From Pseudarthrobacter sp. SSS035 (GTDB lineage: Bacteria; Actinomycetota; Actinomycetes; Actinomycetales; Micrococcaceae), in contig NZ_CP096882.1 in NCBI RefSeq assembly GCF_023273875.1, positions 3,658,001-3,722,000 on the forward strand: 64,000 nucleotides of DNA. Reading direction: 5' to 3'. Under the pieces are notes generated by a model. It did not search any database. It was not told the DNA's origin and was given only the letters and a program-made list of their open reading frames with translations. The translations under genes and the position numbers were made by a program. Each line of letters begins with the position of its first letter. The first letter of the stretch is position 1. Of the stretch, positions 24,433 through 32,229 are shown piece after piece.

Positions 24433-25410
24433 ATGGAACAGGCGCAGGAACCCAATGCAGCGGCCGACGACGGTCGGCTGGACTCGTATTCGGAGACCGT
24501 CATGCGCGTGGCTGAGACGGTGACCCCGCATGTTGCGGCCATTGAAATGACCGGCAACCGCCGTAACGGCCGGTTCCGCATGGGCGCAGGCTCCGCGGTG
24601 CTCTTCACTGAAGACGGCTACCTGCTCACCAATTCGCACGTGGTGGCCGGCACCCATCAAGGCCATGCCGCCTTTGCTGACGGGAGCCGGACCGATCTTG
24701 AACTGGTGGGGGCGGATCCTTTGTCCGACCTTGCGGTGGTCCACGGCAGGGCGCCGAAAGTGGCCCCGGCGCAGTTCGGCGATGCCGAGACGTTGCGGGT
24801 GGGCCAGCTGGTCATCGCGGTGGGAAATCCGCTGGGCTTGGCCGGATCAGTTACAGCGGGTGTGGTCAGCGGCCTGGGCCGTGCCATTCCGGTGTGGTCC
24901 AGCGGCAACCGGCGCGTGATCGAGGACGTCATCCAGACCGACGCAGCACTCAATGCCGGCAGTTCCGGCGGAGCCCTGGCCGATACCCACGGCCGCATCG
25001 TGGGAATTAACACCGCCGTGGCCGGAGCGGGGCTGGGCCTGGCCGTGCCCATCAACACCACCACGCGGCGCATCATCTCGGCGCTGTTGAAGGACGGCCG
25101 CGTCAGGCGGGCTTATCTCGGTGTTGTCAGCACACCCTTCCGGCTCAATGCCAGCGCGGTGATCAGGACGGGACAACGGGACGGGCTGCGCGTGGTGGAG
25201 GTCCTGGCCGGTTCGCCTGCAGATCGCGGGGGCCTGCGTGCGGGTGACGTCATCCTGACAGCCGGAAGCCGCCCCGTCAGCAACGCCGAAAGCCTGCAGA
25301 AGCTACTGTTCGCCGATGCGATCGGCCAGCCGCTGCTGATTCGAGTGCTGAGGGACGGCCAGGAAGTGGACATTGTGGCAGTGCCCGAAGAGATGGCCGG
25401 GAACGGGTAA
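24433..25410 (+). CDS. HtrA-like serine protease with PDZ domain, no signal peptide
   Basis: 325 residues with an AGGAGG site. Trypsin-like domain about 20-225 with the triad His (LLTNSHVVAG), Asp (PLSDLAVV) and Ser (NAGSSGGAL), then a PDZ domain about 235-320 (VVEVLAGSPADRGGLRAGDVI). The acidic N terminus (MEQAQEPNAAADDGRLD) has neither a signal peptide nor a membrane helix, unlike most HtrA/DegP proteins, so it may be cytoplasmic or use a non-classical route. Substrates cannot be told from the sequence. Confidence 0.88.
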   Translation: MEQAQEPNAAADDGRLDSYSETVMRVAETVTPHVAAIEMTGNRRNGRFRMGAGSAVLFTEDGYLLTNSHVVAGTHQGHAAFADGSRTDLELVGADPLSDLAVVHGRAPKVAPAQFGDAETLRVGQLVIAVGNPLGLAGSVTAGVVSGLGRAIPVWSSGNRRVIEDVIQTDAALNAGSSGGALADTHGRIVGINTAVAGAGLGLAVPINTTTRRIISALLKDGRVRRAYLGVVSTPFRLNASAVIRTGQRDGLRVVEVLAGSPADRGGLRAGDVILTAGSRPVSNAESLQKLLFADAIGQPLLIRVLRDGQEVDIVAVPEEMAGNG

Positions 25411-25414
25411 ACCG

Positions 25415-25552
25415 CTACCGGCGCTTCTTCAGGTGCGCTACTGGGTCCTGAGGGCCTTCAATCGGGCTCTTGGCCTTCTTCTCCGCGCGTTTTTCCTTGA
25501 TGGTTTTGACCGGCTTCTTGTGCAGCTGCTGGTGTGGTGACTTGTCCGGCAT
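25415..25552 (-). CDS. 45-residue basic hypothetical protein
   Basis: ATG behind an AAGGAG site 6 bases upstream. Of 45 residues, 11 are Lys and 4 Arg (MPDKSPHQQLHKK at the start; IKEKRAEKKAKSP in the middle; VAHLKKRR at the end). No membrane segment or Cys. The strong ribosome binding site, exact fit between the HtrA-like gene and the next gene, and resemblance to small Lys-rich hypothetical proteins of other actinobacteria support it as real. Nucleic-acid binding is conceivable, but function is unknown. Confidence 0.7.
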   Translation of the reverse strand: MPDKSPHQQLHKKPVKTIKEKRAEKKAKSPIEGPQDPVAHLKKRR

Positions 25553-25633
25553 GGCGTGCTCCTTACAACGGGGGACAGGCTGCGTCCCACTTCGTAAAAT
25601 ACGCCTGTTCAGCCCCGAATGTAATGCCCCGAA

Positions 25634-26002
25634 TCAGTCCGGAACTGCAACGTCCGCGATGCCCACGAAACGGGTCCCGACGCCGTCGAACTCGCTCCTG
25701 ATGAGGCCCGGCCGCAGCGGCGGCACCTCGTCCGGGGCATGGTGCTCGCACACCACATACGTGAATTCCGGCCACCATTTTTTGGGCCGGGCCGCTTCCT
25801 CGTAGCCGCAGACGGCACATTCCAGGTGCACCCAGACCGGACGCTTGCCGGTCCGGTTGGCCCGCGACTGGATCAGCCATGCCGGTGGGTTGTCCAGGAT
25901 TTCGCCCAGCTCCGCCTCGGTCAGTCGTTTCGGGATGCCATGGCGTTGGGCCATTTCCATCGGTACATCAAGGGCAATTGCCGCGTCGCGTCTGCTAATC
26001 AT
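25634..26002 (-). CDS. Hypothetical protein with CxxC...CxHH zinc-ribbon-like motif
   Basis: 122 residues from MISRRDAAIALDV. The middle carries HLECAVCGYEE and, about 20 residues later, VVCEHHAP, a possible metal-binding Cys4/His cluster. It has no signal peptide or membrane segment. A longer upstream frame exists but lacks a ribosome binding site; a TATCGT hexamer 8 nt before this ATG suggests a leaderless start. Not recognised as a named family. Confidence 0.65.
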   Translation of the reverse strand: MISRRDAAIALDVPMEMAQRHGIPKRLTEAELGEILDNPPAWLIQSRANRTGKRPVWVHLECAVCGYEEAARPKKWWPEFTYVVCEHHAPDEVPPLRPGLIRSEFDGVGTRFVGIADVAVPD

Positions 26003-26045
26003 CAGAGTCAACGATACGGGACCGGGACAAACCTGAATGAGTCCC

Positions 26046-26444
26046 TTACGACGCCAGTGCGATGCCCACAGCCGCCGCGGCAAATCCGGCGGTCAGGTTG
26101 GCGCCGATGTTCAGGGCGGCGGCACCGAACCGCGACTCGCTCAGGAGCCGCGCCGTGGCGGTGGTCCAGGAGCTGAACGTGGTGAGACCGCCCGCCAGGC
26201 CGGTGGCGACAGCCGTCTGCCACTCGGGGGCAAGGCCGAGCCGTCCGGTCATGCCGATGGACAGTCCGATGATCAGGCACCCGCTGACGTTGACGGTGAG
26301 CGTGGCCCACGGCCAGTGCCGCGGCCTACCGCTCGGGCTGACGGCCGTGCGGAGCCCCTCGCGGTGGGCGAACCAGCTGTCGATGGCGAAGCGCAGCAGG
26401 GCGCCCGCCATGCCGAACACTCCCACCAGGACCGCGCCCGTCAC
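26046..26444 (-). CDS. crcB: Fluoride channel CrcB/Fluc, subunit 2
   Basis: 132 residues with four membrane helices. Family motifs: GMAGALLRFAID at the start, TLTVNVSGCLIIGL and ATGLAGGLTTFSSWTTA (the polar Thr/Ser/Phe track). Two adjacent Fluc genes usually form a heterodimer that lets fluoride leave the cell. Starts 4 bp inside the end of the other crcB gene. Confidence 0.92.
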   Translation of the reverse strand: MTGAVLVGVFGMAGALLRFAIDSWFAHREGLRTAVSPSGRPRHWPWATLTVNVSGCLIIGLSIGMTGRLGLAPEWQTAVATGLAGGLTTFSSWTTATARLLSESRFGAAALNIGANLTAGFAAAAVGIALAS

Positions 26445-26875
26445 GGCGCTGTCCCCGCCCGGTCACCCTGCAGCCGGTCGGTGAGCAGCCGCCCGGCCCG
26501 CCAGCCACCGGCCGCGGCGCCCAGGCCCAGCAGCAGGGAGAGCCCCAGGTAGGCGATCCACGCGGGATGTTCGCCGGCCCTGGCCAGCTGGTCAATCGAG
26601 AAGACTACTGCAGAGAACGTGGTGAACGAGCCCAGGAATCCTGGCCCCAGGCCGGCGCGCAGCCAGAATGCCGTCTGCGGCCGCGCCATCCACACCGTGG
26701 TGAGGGCGGCCAGCACAAAGCTTCCGGCCACATTGATTCCCAGGGTGGTCCAGGGCATTGCCCCAGCGGTTTCCGGAAAGGCGAGTCCGAGCCCGTACCG
26801 TAGTTCCGTTCCGGCCAGGCCGCCTGCCGCCACTGCCAGCCAGGCCCGCCAGTGCGGCACGCGGGCGTTGGTCAT
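26441..26875 (-). CDS. crcB: Fluoride channel CrcB/Fluc, subunit 1
   Basis: 144 residues, four membrane helices. Signatures AAGGLAGTELRYGLG, TLGINVAGSFVLAAL and GPGFLGSFTTFSAVVFS. Its ATG directly abuts the TGA of the DtxR-family gene upstream, so the two are translationally coupled. No fluoride riboswitch is evident ahead of the operon. Confidence 0.92.
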   Translation of the reverse strand: MTNARVPHWRAWLAVAAGGLAGTELRYGLGLAFPETAGAMPWTTLGINVAGSFVLAALTTVWMARPQTAFWLRAGLGPGFLGSFTTFSAVVFSIDQLARAGEHPAWIAYLGLSLLLGLGAAAGGWRAGRLLTDRLQGDRAGTAP

Positions 26876-27589
26876 TCAGCTGTCGCTGAGGGTGCAGCCG
26901 GTGTGGGGGTGGTCGCTGTGGACCCAGAGCGCGGCGGTGACTTCATCCGCGAGATCGTAGTCCCGCTTCCTGCCCGCGTTGCTGATCCGCACCACCAGCG
27001 CTCCGCCAAACGGCTTACGCCCCACTACCTCCACCTCGTCGTCGAGGTCAATTTCCTCGGCGGAAAGATACCGCAGCAAATCAGGGTTCTCGTCGCTGAT
27101 GCGGGTGATCCGGCCGGTGTGCCCGGGATCGAGTTCGCCGAGCAGATGGGCCTCGGGCAGCAGCACCGTGCCGTCCGCGGCGGGGATCGGGTCACCGTGC
27201 GGGTCGCGTTGCGGGTTGCCCAGTTTTGCCGCCATGCGCTCAATAAACGTGTCCGACACCGCGTGCTCCAGCAGTTCGGCTTCGTCGTGGACTTCGTCCC
27301 AGCTGTAGCCGAGCTCCTGCACCAGGTAGGTCTCAATGAGCCGGTGCCGGCGCACCATGGACAACGCCAGCCGGACCCCGGAGTCCGTGAGGGTGATGGC
27401 GCTGTACGGCTTGTGGTCCACCAGGCCCTGGTCCTTGAGCTTGCGGACCATCTCCGAGACCGATGAGTTGGCCACCCCCAGGCGCTGCGCGAGCTGGGAG
27501 GACGTGATGGGTTTGTCCTGCCACTCCGTGAAGCCGTAGATGACCTTGACGTAGTCCTCGATCGAGGAGGAGGGCGCGCTGGTCTTCAC
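26876..27589 (-). CDS. DtxR/MntR-family metal-dependent transcriptional regulator
   Basis: 237 residues from a GTG with AGGAGA upstream. N-terminal winged helix (SSIEDYVKVIYGFTE, SQLAQRLGVANSSVSEMVRKL, residues about 8-70), a dimerisation and metal-binding domain with HRLIETYLVQELGYSWDEVHDEAELLEH, and a C-terminal SH3-like domain (about 150-235). This three-domain layout is that of IdeR/DtxR and MntR-type manganese or iron repressors. It is encoded between a methyltransferase and two fluoride channels in what looks like one operon, which is unexpected for a metal regulator. Confidence 0.9.
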   Translation of the reverse strand: MKTSAPSSSIEDYVKVIYGFTEWQDKPITSSQLAQRLGVANSSVSEMVRKLKDQGLVDHKPYSAITLTDSGVRLALSMVRRHRLIETYLVQELGYSWDEVHDEAELLEHAVSDTFIERMAAKLGNPQRDPHGDPIPAADGTVLLPEAHLLGELDPGHTGRITRISDENPDLLRYLSAEEIDLDDEVEVVGRKPFGGALVVRISNAGRKRDYDLADEVTAALWVHSDHPHTGCTLSDS

Positions 27590-27620
27590 GTCTCCTAGCC
27601 TACCCGGTGGTCCGCGCCCC

Positions 27621-28379
27621 TCACGCCTTCGTGGCCCGCCACGTCAGCGTCAGGTACGGCAGTCTGATGTCCTCTCCCACGGCGTGCCCCAAGTGCTCGT
27701 GCAGATACCAGTCCAGGTTGGCCAGGACCTTGCTTCGGGTGGCTTCGCCGGCGCGCAGGTAGTAGCTGCGGGACTTCGTCAGTTCCATGATGTCCGCCGT
27801 GCTGAGGCTGTCCTCCCACCGCGTCACGTGGCTCTCGAGGCCTTCAAACTCCGGCCCCACCACCGGGCGGAACCCGGGCTTGTAGACGTCGCCCGCGTGC
27901 ATGATGCGGGACAACCGGTGCACCCACGGAACGGACGTGTCCAGCTGGTTCCAGATCAGCCCCAGCGTTCCGCCGGGCCGCAGGATCCGCGCCAGTTCGG
28001 TGCTCGCCGGCAGCGGATCGCACCAGTGCCAGGCCTGCGCCACGCTTACGACGTCGAACGAGGAGTCAGCGAGTCCCGTCGCCTCTGCCGTCCCCTGCGT
28101 CGCGTCCGCCGCCGCGTAGTGGCTCCGCAGCTGTTCGAGCATGTCCGGCGACGGGTCCACGGCGGAAACCGCCAGGCTGCGTTCCAGCAGCAGGGCGGTG
28201 AACTTGCCGGTTCCGGCGCCCACGTCCACGGCGTCCGCGGCCCCGGCAGGGATCAGCCAGTCCGCTGAGTCGGCAGGGTAGCCAGGGCGTACGCGCTGGT
28301 AATGTTCGCCGCCATCCTGGAAACTCCGTCCGAGTTCCAGACGGCGTCCGTGCTCAAGCCTGGGGCCACCCCGTGCCAC
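27621..28379 (-). CDS. Class I SAM-dependent methyltransferase
   Basis: 252 residues from a GTG with GGAGG 9 bases upstream. SAM-binding motif I is VDVGAGTGKFTALL (about residues 50-63); motif II-like VSAVDPSPDMLEQL; later SFDVVSVAQAWHWCDP and LARILRPGGTLGLIWNQ follow the ubiE/methyltransferase-11 pattern. Substrate unknown. 31 bp upstream of the DtxR-family gene on the same strand, so probably co-transcribed. Confidence 0.87.
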   Translation of the reverse strand: MARGGPRLEHGRRLELGRSFQDGGEHYQRVRPGYPADSADWLIPAGAADAVDVGAGTGKFTALLLERSLAVSAVDPSPDMLEQLRSHYAAADATQGTAEATGLADSSFDVVSVAQAWHWCDPLPASTELARILRPGGTLGLIWNQLDTSVPWVHRLSRIMHAGDVYKPGFRPVVGPEFEGLESHVTRWEDSLSTADIMELTKSRSYYLRAGEATRSKVLANLDWYLHEHLGHAVGEDIRLPYLTLTWRATKA

Positions 28380-28500
28380 GTGCGGCCTCCTTCAACTGTG
28401 CCCATCGGTATCCTTCGAATTTACCGCATGGGCCGCAGCCGCTGGGTCAGACGGCAGTCAGATGGCAGCCAGGTCAGGAACCAAGGGAGGAAAGCGTCAG

Positions 28501-29940
28501 TCAGTCGTCAAGGCACGGAGCCGCGCCGGCGGTGCCCGGCGTGTTGGGAGCCCAGTGAGGGTACGTGCGGGTGTCGTTGGCCGGAACCCAGCGGCCCGCG
28601 TCCACCACGTAGTCCCAGCCCAGGCCGGTCCGGCGGAGTTGCTCCAGGCCGGCAAGGAGCCGCTGGGCATCCTCCAGCCGTGAGCCCACACCGAAGCTGG
28701 CCCGCAGGGAACCGGAGGGAAGGCCGAGGCGCTTGAGCAGCGGGTGCGCGCAGAAGCGGCCGTCCCGGAGGCCAACGCCATGCTCGGCCGACAGGTACGC
28801 GGCCACAAGCCCGGCGTCGTACCCTGCCACGGAGAAGTTCACCACGCCGATGGTGCCCGTTTCAGCGTCCGTGTCCGAGAAGATCTGGTGCACGGTGACG
28901 CCGTCGATCTTCCCGAGCCCTTCCACCAGGAATGACCGGATGGCCGCCTCGTGGGCGTGCCAGCGGTCGTGGTCCAGGGACGCGATGACCTGGGCGGCGC
29001 GGGCCAGTGTGGCCGCGCCGAGGACGTTGGGGGAGCCGCCCTCGTGCCGGGCCGGACCGGTGGCCCAGCTGACGCCGTCGAGCCTGGCCTCGCGTACGGC
29101 GCCGCCGCCGGCCAGGTGGGGAGTACCGGCGTCGAGCCAGTCGGTGCGGCCCACCAGGACCCCGGAGCCGAAGGGCGCGTAGAGCTTGTGCCCGGAGAAG
29201 GCGAGGTAGTCGACGTCGTCGGTGCTGATATTGATGCGCCGGTGCGGCGCCAGCTGCGCGGCGTCCACCACGATCCGCGCGCCGTACTCATGGGCGAGGG
29301 CGGCCAGGGCCTTGATCGGGAGGATCTCGCCGGTGACGTTGGAGGCGCCCGTGACCGCGAGGAGGCTGACGTTGCCCTGCTCAAGTTCGGCGCGGAGGAC
29401 CTCGAGGGTGCCCACGATGGTGTCCGCGGCGACGACGCTGCGGTGCGGGACTCCCTGCCACGGCAGGAGGTTGGCGTGGTGTTCGATGTCCAGGTAGAGG
29501 ACATCGCCATTGGGCCGCCCGTCCGTCGCCGGCAGGCAACCCGCCAGCAGGTTCAGCGAGTCGGTCGTGTTCCGGGTGAAGATGACGGAGTCGTCCGGGC
29601 GTCCGCCCACAAAGTCGCGCACGATGTCCCGGGCGTTCTCATAGACGGACGTGCTGATCTGCGATGCGTAGCCGGCGCCGCGATGGACGCTGGCGTAGAA
29701 CGGCAGGATCTCGTTGAGGTAGGCCGACACCACGGAGAGGGCGGGAGCGGATGCGCCGTAGTCCAGGTTTGCGTACCGGATGTGGCCGCCCTGGATCAGC
29801 GGTGCCTGGATTTCCGCGCCAGTGACGGCAGAGAGGGGGCGGCCGGCAATGGCGGCGGCATCGTTGAACAGCGCAGCGGCCTTGGCGGGGGCGGCGCTGT
29901 CGGGAGAAACAGTGTTGGGGGAGACGGTGGCAGTTGTCAC
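28501..29940 (-). CDS. Class V aminotransferase, cysteine desulfurase-like (SAM-IV regulated)
   Basis: 479 residues. PLP-dependent class V fold with the Schiff-base Lys in AFSGHKLYAP, upstream VVDAAQLAPHRRI (cofactor-binding Asp) and EHHANLLPWQ. A Cys sits in RDGRFCAHPLL at the place of the SufS-type active-site loop, supporting desulfurase-like chemistry, although length and C terminus (to APCLDD) exceed the usual 400-410 residues. A SAM-IV riboswitch in the leader ties it to sulfur/methionine metabolism. Neighbours do not include suf genes, so an Fe-S assembly role is not implied. Confidence 0.85.
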   Translation of the reverse strand: MTTATVSPNTVSPDSAAPAKAAALFNDAAAIAGRPLSAVTGAEIQAPLIQGGHIRYANLDYGASAPALSVVSAYLNEILPFYASVHRGAGYASQISTSVYENARDIVRDFVGGRPDDSVIFTRNTTDSLNLLAGCLPATDGRPNGDVLYLDIEHHANLLPWQGVPHRSVVAADTIVGTLEVLRAELEQGNVSLLAVTGASNVTGEILPIKALAALAHEYGARIVVDAAQLAPHRRINISTDDVDYLAFSGHKLYAPFGSGVLVGRTDWLDAGTPHLAGGGAVREARLDGVSWATGPARHEGGSPNVLGAATLARAAQVIASLDHDRWHAHEAAIRSFLVEGLGKIDGVTVHQIFSDTDAETGTIGVVNFSVAGYDAGLVAAYLSAEHGVGLRDGRFCAHPLLKRLGLPSGSLRASFGVGSRLEDAQRLLAGLEQLRRTGLGWDYVVDAGRWVPANDTRTYPHWAPNTPGTAGAAPCLDD

Positions 29941-29974
29941 GGAGACCTCACTCTAAAAGGACTCCCGGTAACGG

Positions 29975-30090
29975 GAACCCGCGCTTGCCGTGTCCATTCC
30001 GGACCGGCCTGGTCGTCACCCGGGGCACCCCACCGCGAATGGAGGGTTGCCGGCCAGCAAACCGGGGTTTAGCGCTGGCACTCGTGACCT
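29975..30090 (-). promoter_or_regulatory. SAM-IV riboswitch
   Basis: Read on the minus strand the leader contains GGTCACGAGTGCCAGCG, CCCCGGTTTGCTGGCCGG, CAACCCTCC, GCGGTGGGGTGCCCCGGGTG, ACGACCAGG and finally GGCAAGCGCGGG, the order of conserved blocks in actinobacterial SAM-IV aptamers, including the 3' pseudoknot strand. It ends about 35 nt before the start codon. SAM binding would be expected to turn the gene off. Confidence 0.92.
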
Positions 30091-30191
30091 GTTAAGAAGC
30101 GTAGAACATCCGCCGCTGCAGAAAGGAAGCCCGGCCCAATGTTAAGGACTTTGTTACGCGCGTTTGAGGAACAGTCTCATTTGTCGAAGAT

Positions 30192-30229
30192 ACGACGGCG
30201 GACGCCCCCTTGAGGAGGCGTCCGCCGTC
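30192..30229 (-). terminator. Hairpin terminator after hisN
   Basis: ACGGCGGACGCC and GGCGTCCGCCGT form a strong stem around a short loop, 20 bp after the hisN stop codon. No clear T run follows. Confidence 0.6.
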
Positions 30230-30248
30230 GATAATTCGAAGAAAGTGC

Positions 30249-31061
30249 CTAGAGGAGATCGTCCAGATTCGGGTTCAGACGCTTGAGCACCTCTGAGTGC
30301 AGAATGGAGTTCGTGGCCAGGGCGTTGCCGCCGAACGGCCCGTCCTGTCCCTCCAAGGAGGTGAAGCGGCCGCCGGCTTCCACCACGATGGGCACCAAGG
30401 CAGCCATATCGTACAGGTTCAGTTCGGGCTCGCAGGCGATGTCCACGGAACCTTCGGCCACCATGCAGTAGGACCAGAAATCGCCGTAGGCGCGCGTGCG
30501 CCACACGTCCTCGGTCAGGCCCAGGAACTCATCCAGGTTGCCGCGTTCCTTCCAGCCGCCCAGGCTGGAGTAGGACAGGGAGGCATCCGAAAGTTTGGAG
30601 ACGTCCGAGACGCGGAGCCGCGTTGCGGCGGCAAGGGACTTGCCCATGTACGCGCCGGAACCCTTGGCGGCCCACCAGCGTTTGCCCAGCGCGGGCGCGC
30701 TGACCACTCCCACCACGGGTTCGCCTTCGTCCACGAGGGCGATCAGGGTGGCCCAAACCGGGACGCCGCGGACAAAGTTCTTCGTGCCGTCGATGGGATC
30801 AATGATCCAGCGGCGGGAGCCATGGCCCGAACTGCCGAATTCCTCGCCCAGCACGGCGTCGCGCGGACGCGAGCGGGACAACTGGCCGCGGATGGCTTCC
30901 TCCGCGGACTTGTCCGCGTCCGTTACCGGCGTCAGGTCCGGCTTGGTCTCGATGCGGAGGTCCAGTGCCTTGAAGCGGCTCATGGTCTGGTCATCCACGG
31001 AATCTGCCAGCACATGGGCAAGGCGCAAGTCATCGTTGTAGCTCGAAGCGGGTTGGATCAT
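30249..31061 (-). CDS. hisN: Histidinol-phosphatase (inositol monophosphatase family)
   Basis: 270 residues. Metal-binding motifs of the IMPase fold: EEFG (residues about 71-74), WIIDPIDGTKNFVRG (about 85-99) and LNLYDMAALVPIVVEAGG near the C terminus. The HisN-type branch dephosphorylates histidinol phosphate in histidine synthesis; the assignment within the IMPase family follows its close match to actinobacterial HisN and its place after aroA and rsgA. Last gene of the operon; a terminator follows. Confidence 0.85.
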   Translation of the reverse strand: MIQPASSYNDDLRLAHVLADSVDDQTMSRFKALDLRIETKPDLTPVTDADKSAEEAIRGQLSRSRPRDAVLGEEFGSSGHGSRRWIIDPIDGTKNFVRGVPVWATLIALVDEGEPVVGVVSAPALGKRWWAAKGSGAYMGKSLAAATRLRVSDVSKLSDASLSYSSLGGWKERGNLDEFLGLTEDVWRTRAYGDFWSYCMVAEGSVDIACEPELNLYDMAALVPIVVEAGGRFTSLEGQDGPFGGNALATNSILHSEVLKRLNPNLDDLL

Positions 31062-31113
31062 GGTTCCAAACTACCGTCTCAGGGCCGCAGTGTTGGGGAC
31101 ATCGGCGTCCCGT

Positions 31114-32229
31114 CTAGCCGATGCTGCCCAGTTCCTTGGTTTCCTGGCCCACCAGGCGGGGATCCGTGCCCAGCAGCCGCCGCAGGGACGCGAGCCGGGC
31201 CGGGCCGGTGGGGCCCGCGTTGCCGGCGGACACCCAGGCATCCACCCCGCAGTTGACGGCCGCGGTGTTGTGCTTGCAGCCACGCTCGCAGGCATCCGTA
31301 CCCGGCTCCAGGTCGGGGAAGGACCGCAGGATCCGGTCAGGGTCCACATGGGCCAGGCCGAACGAACGGATGCCAGGGGTGTCGATGATCCAGCTTCCGG
31401 CGGGAGCTCCGGTCAGCTTCAGGGCAAGGGCCGACGATGACGTGTGGCGGCCGCGGCCGGTCACCGCGTTCACACCACCGGTGGCCCGTTCGGCCCCGGT
31501 TAGCGCATTGACCATAGTGGACTTGCCCACGCCGGAATGACCCAGCATCACCGAGACCTTGCCCTCAAGGTACGCGCGGAGCTGCGAAACTGCGTCACTG
31601 TCCAAGCGGGCAGAGAGGCCGTCGTCGGAGCGGGCATCGATACCTGAGGCTTCGGAGTCCGACGTGCGGCTGATGATCACCGGGAAGTCCAGGTGCTCGT
31701 AGTTGGACAGCAGTTCCGCCGGATCCTTGACGTCCGCCTTGGTGACGAGCAGCAGCGGCTCAATGCCGGCGTCGTAAGCGGCCACGAGGGCGCGGTCGAT
31801 GAAGCCTGTGCGCGGCTCCGGGTTTGCGGCGGCCACCACGACTACCAGCTGATCTGCGTTGGCCACCACCGCACGCTCTATCGGATCAGTGTCATCGGCG
31901 CTGCGGCGCAGCAGGGTCCTGCGGTCCTGGATCCGGACCAGGCGGGCCAGCGTGTCGGGTTCGCCGGAGACATCTCCAACGAGGGAGACGAAGTCGCCGG
32001 CAACCACGGGGGAGCGGCGGAGTTCGCGGGCCCTGGCTGCGATGATGATCCGCTCGTCGCCCGAGTCTTCGCCGACGACGGCGGTGTAGCGGCCGCGGTC
32101 CACTGTGATGATGCGGCCCGTGACGGCGTCGTCGTGGCTGGGGCGGTCCTTCGTGCGCGGCCGGGAGCCCTTTTTGCTGGGCCGGATCCGGACGTCGGAC
32201 TCGTCCCAGGAATCAGTGCTGCGTGCCAC
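31114..32229 (-). CDS. rsgA: Ribosome small-subunit-dependent GTPase RsgA
   Basis: 371 residues from a GTG inside the 3' end of aroA (17-bp overlap) with GGAAGG upstream. N-terminal OB fold, then a circularly permuted GTPase domain: NADQ-type VANADQLVVVV, LLVTKADVKDP, G1 GHSGVGKSTMVNALTG, switch RGRHTSSS and DTPGIRSFGL, followed by a Cys/His zinc motif (CERGCKHNTAAVNCGV). It is a 30S assembly factor. Confidence 0.95.
   Translation of the reverse strand: MARSTDSWDESDVRIRPSKKGSRPRTKDRPSHDDAVTGRIITVDRGRYTAVVGEDSGDERIIIAARARELRRSPVVAGDFVSLVGDVSGEPDTLARLVRIQDRRTLLRRSADDTDPIERAVVANADQLVVVVAAANPEPRTGFIDRALVAAYDAGIEPLLLVTKADVKDPAELLSNYEHLDFPVIISRTSDSEASGIDARSDDGLSARLDSDAVSQLRAYLEGKVSVMLGHSGVGKSTMVNALTGAERATGGVNAVTGRGRHTSSSALALKLTGAPAGSWIIDTPGIRSFGLAHVDPDRILRSFPDLEPGTDACERGCKHNTAAVNCGVDAWVSAGNAGPTGPARLASLRRLLGTDPRLVGQETKELGSIG

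Noticed and set aside
26876..28379. Fluoride riboswitch for the crcB genes
   Set aside because: The crcB genes directly follow the DtxR-family gene with no leader, and no fluoride aptamer pattern was found upstream of the regulator or methyltransferase.
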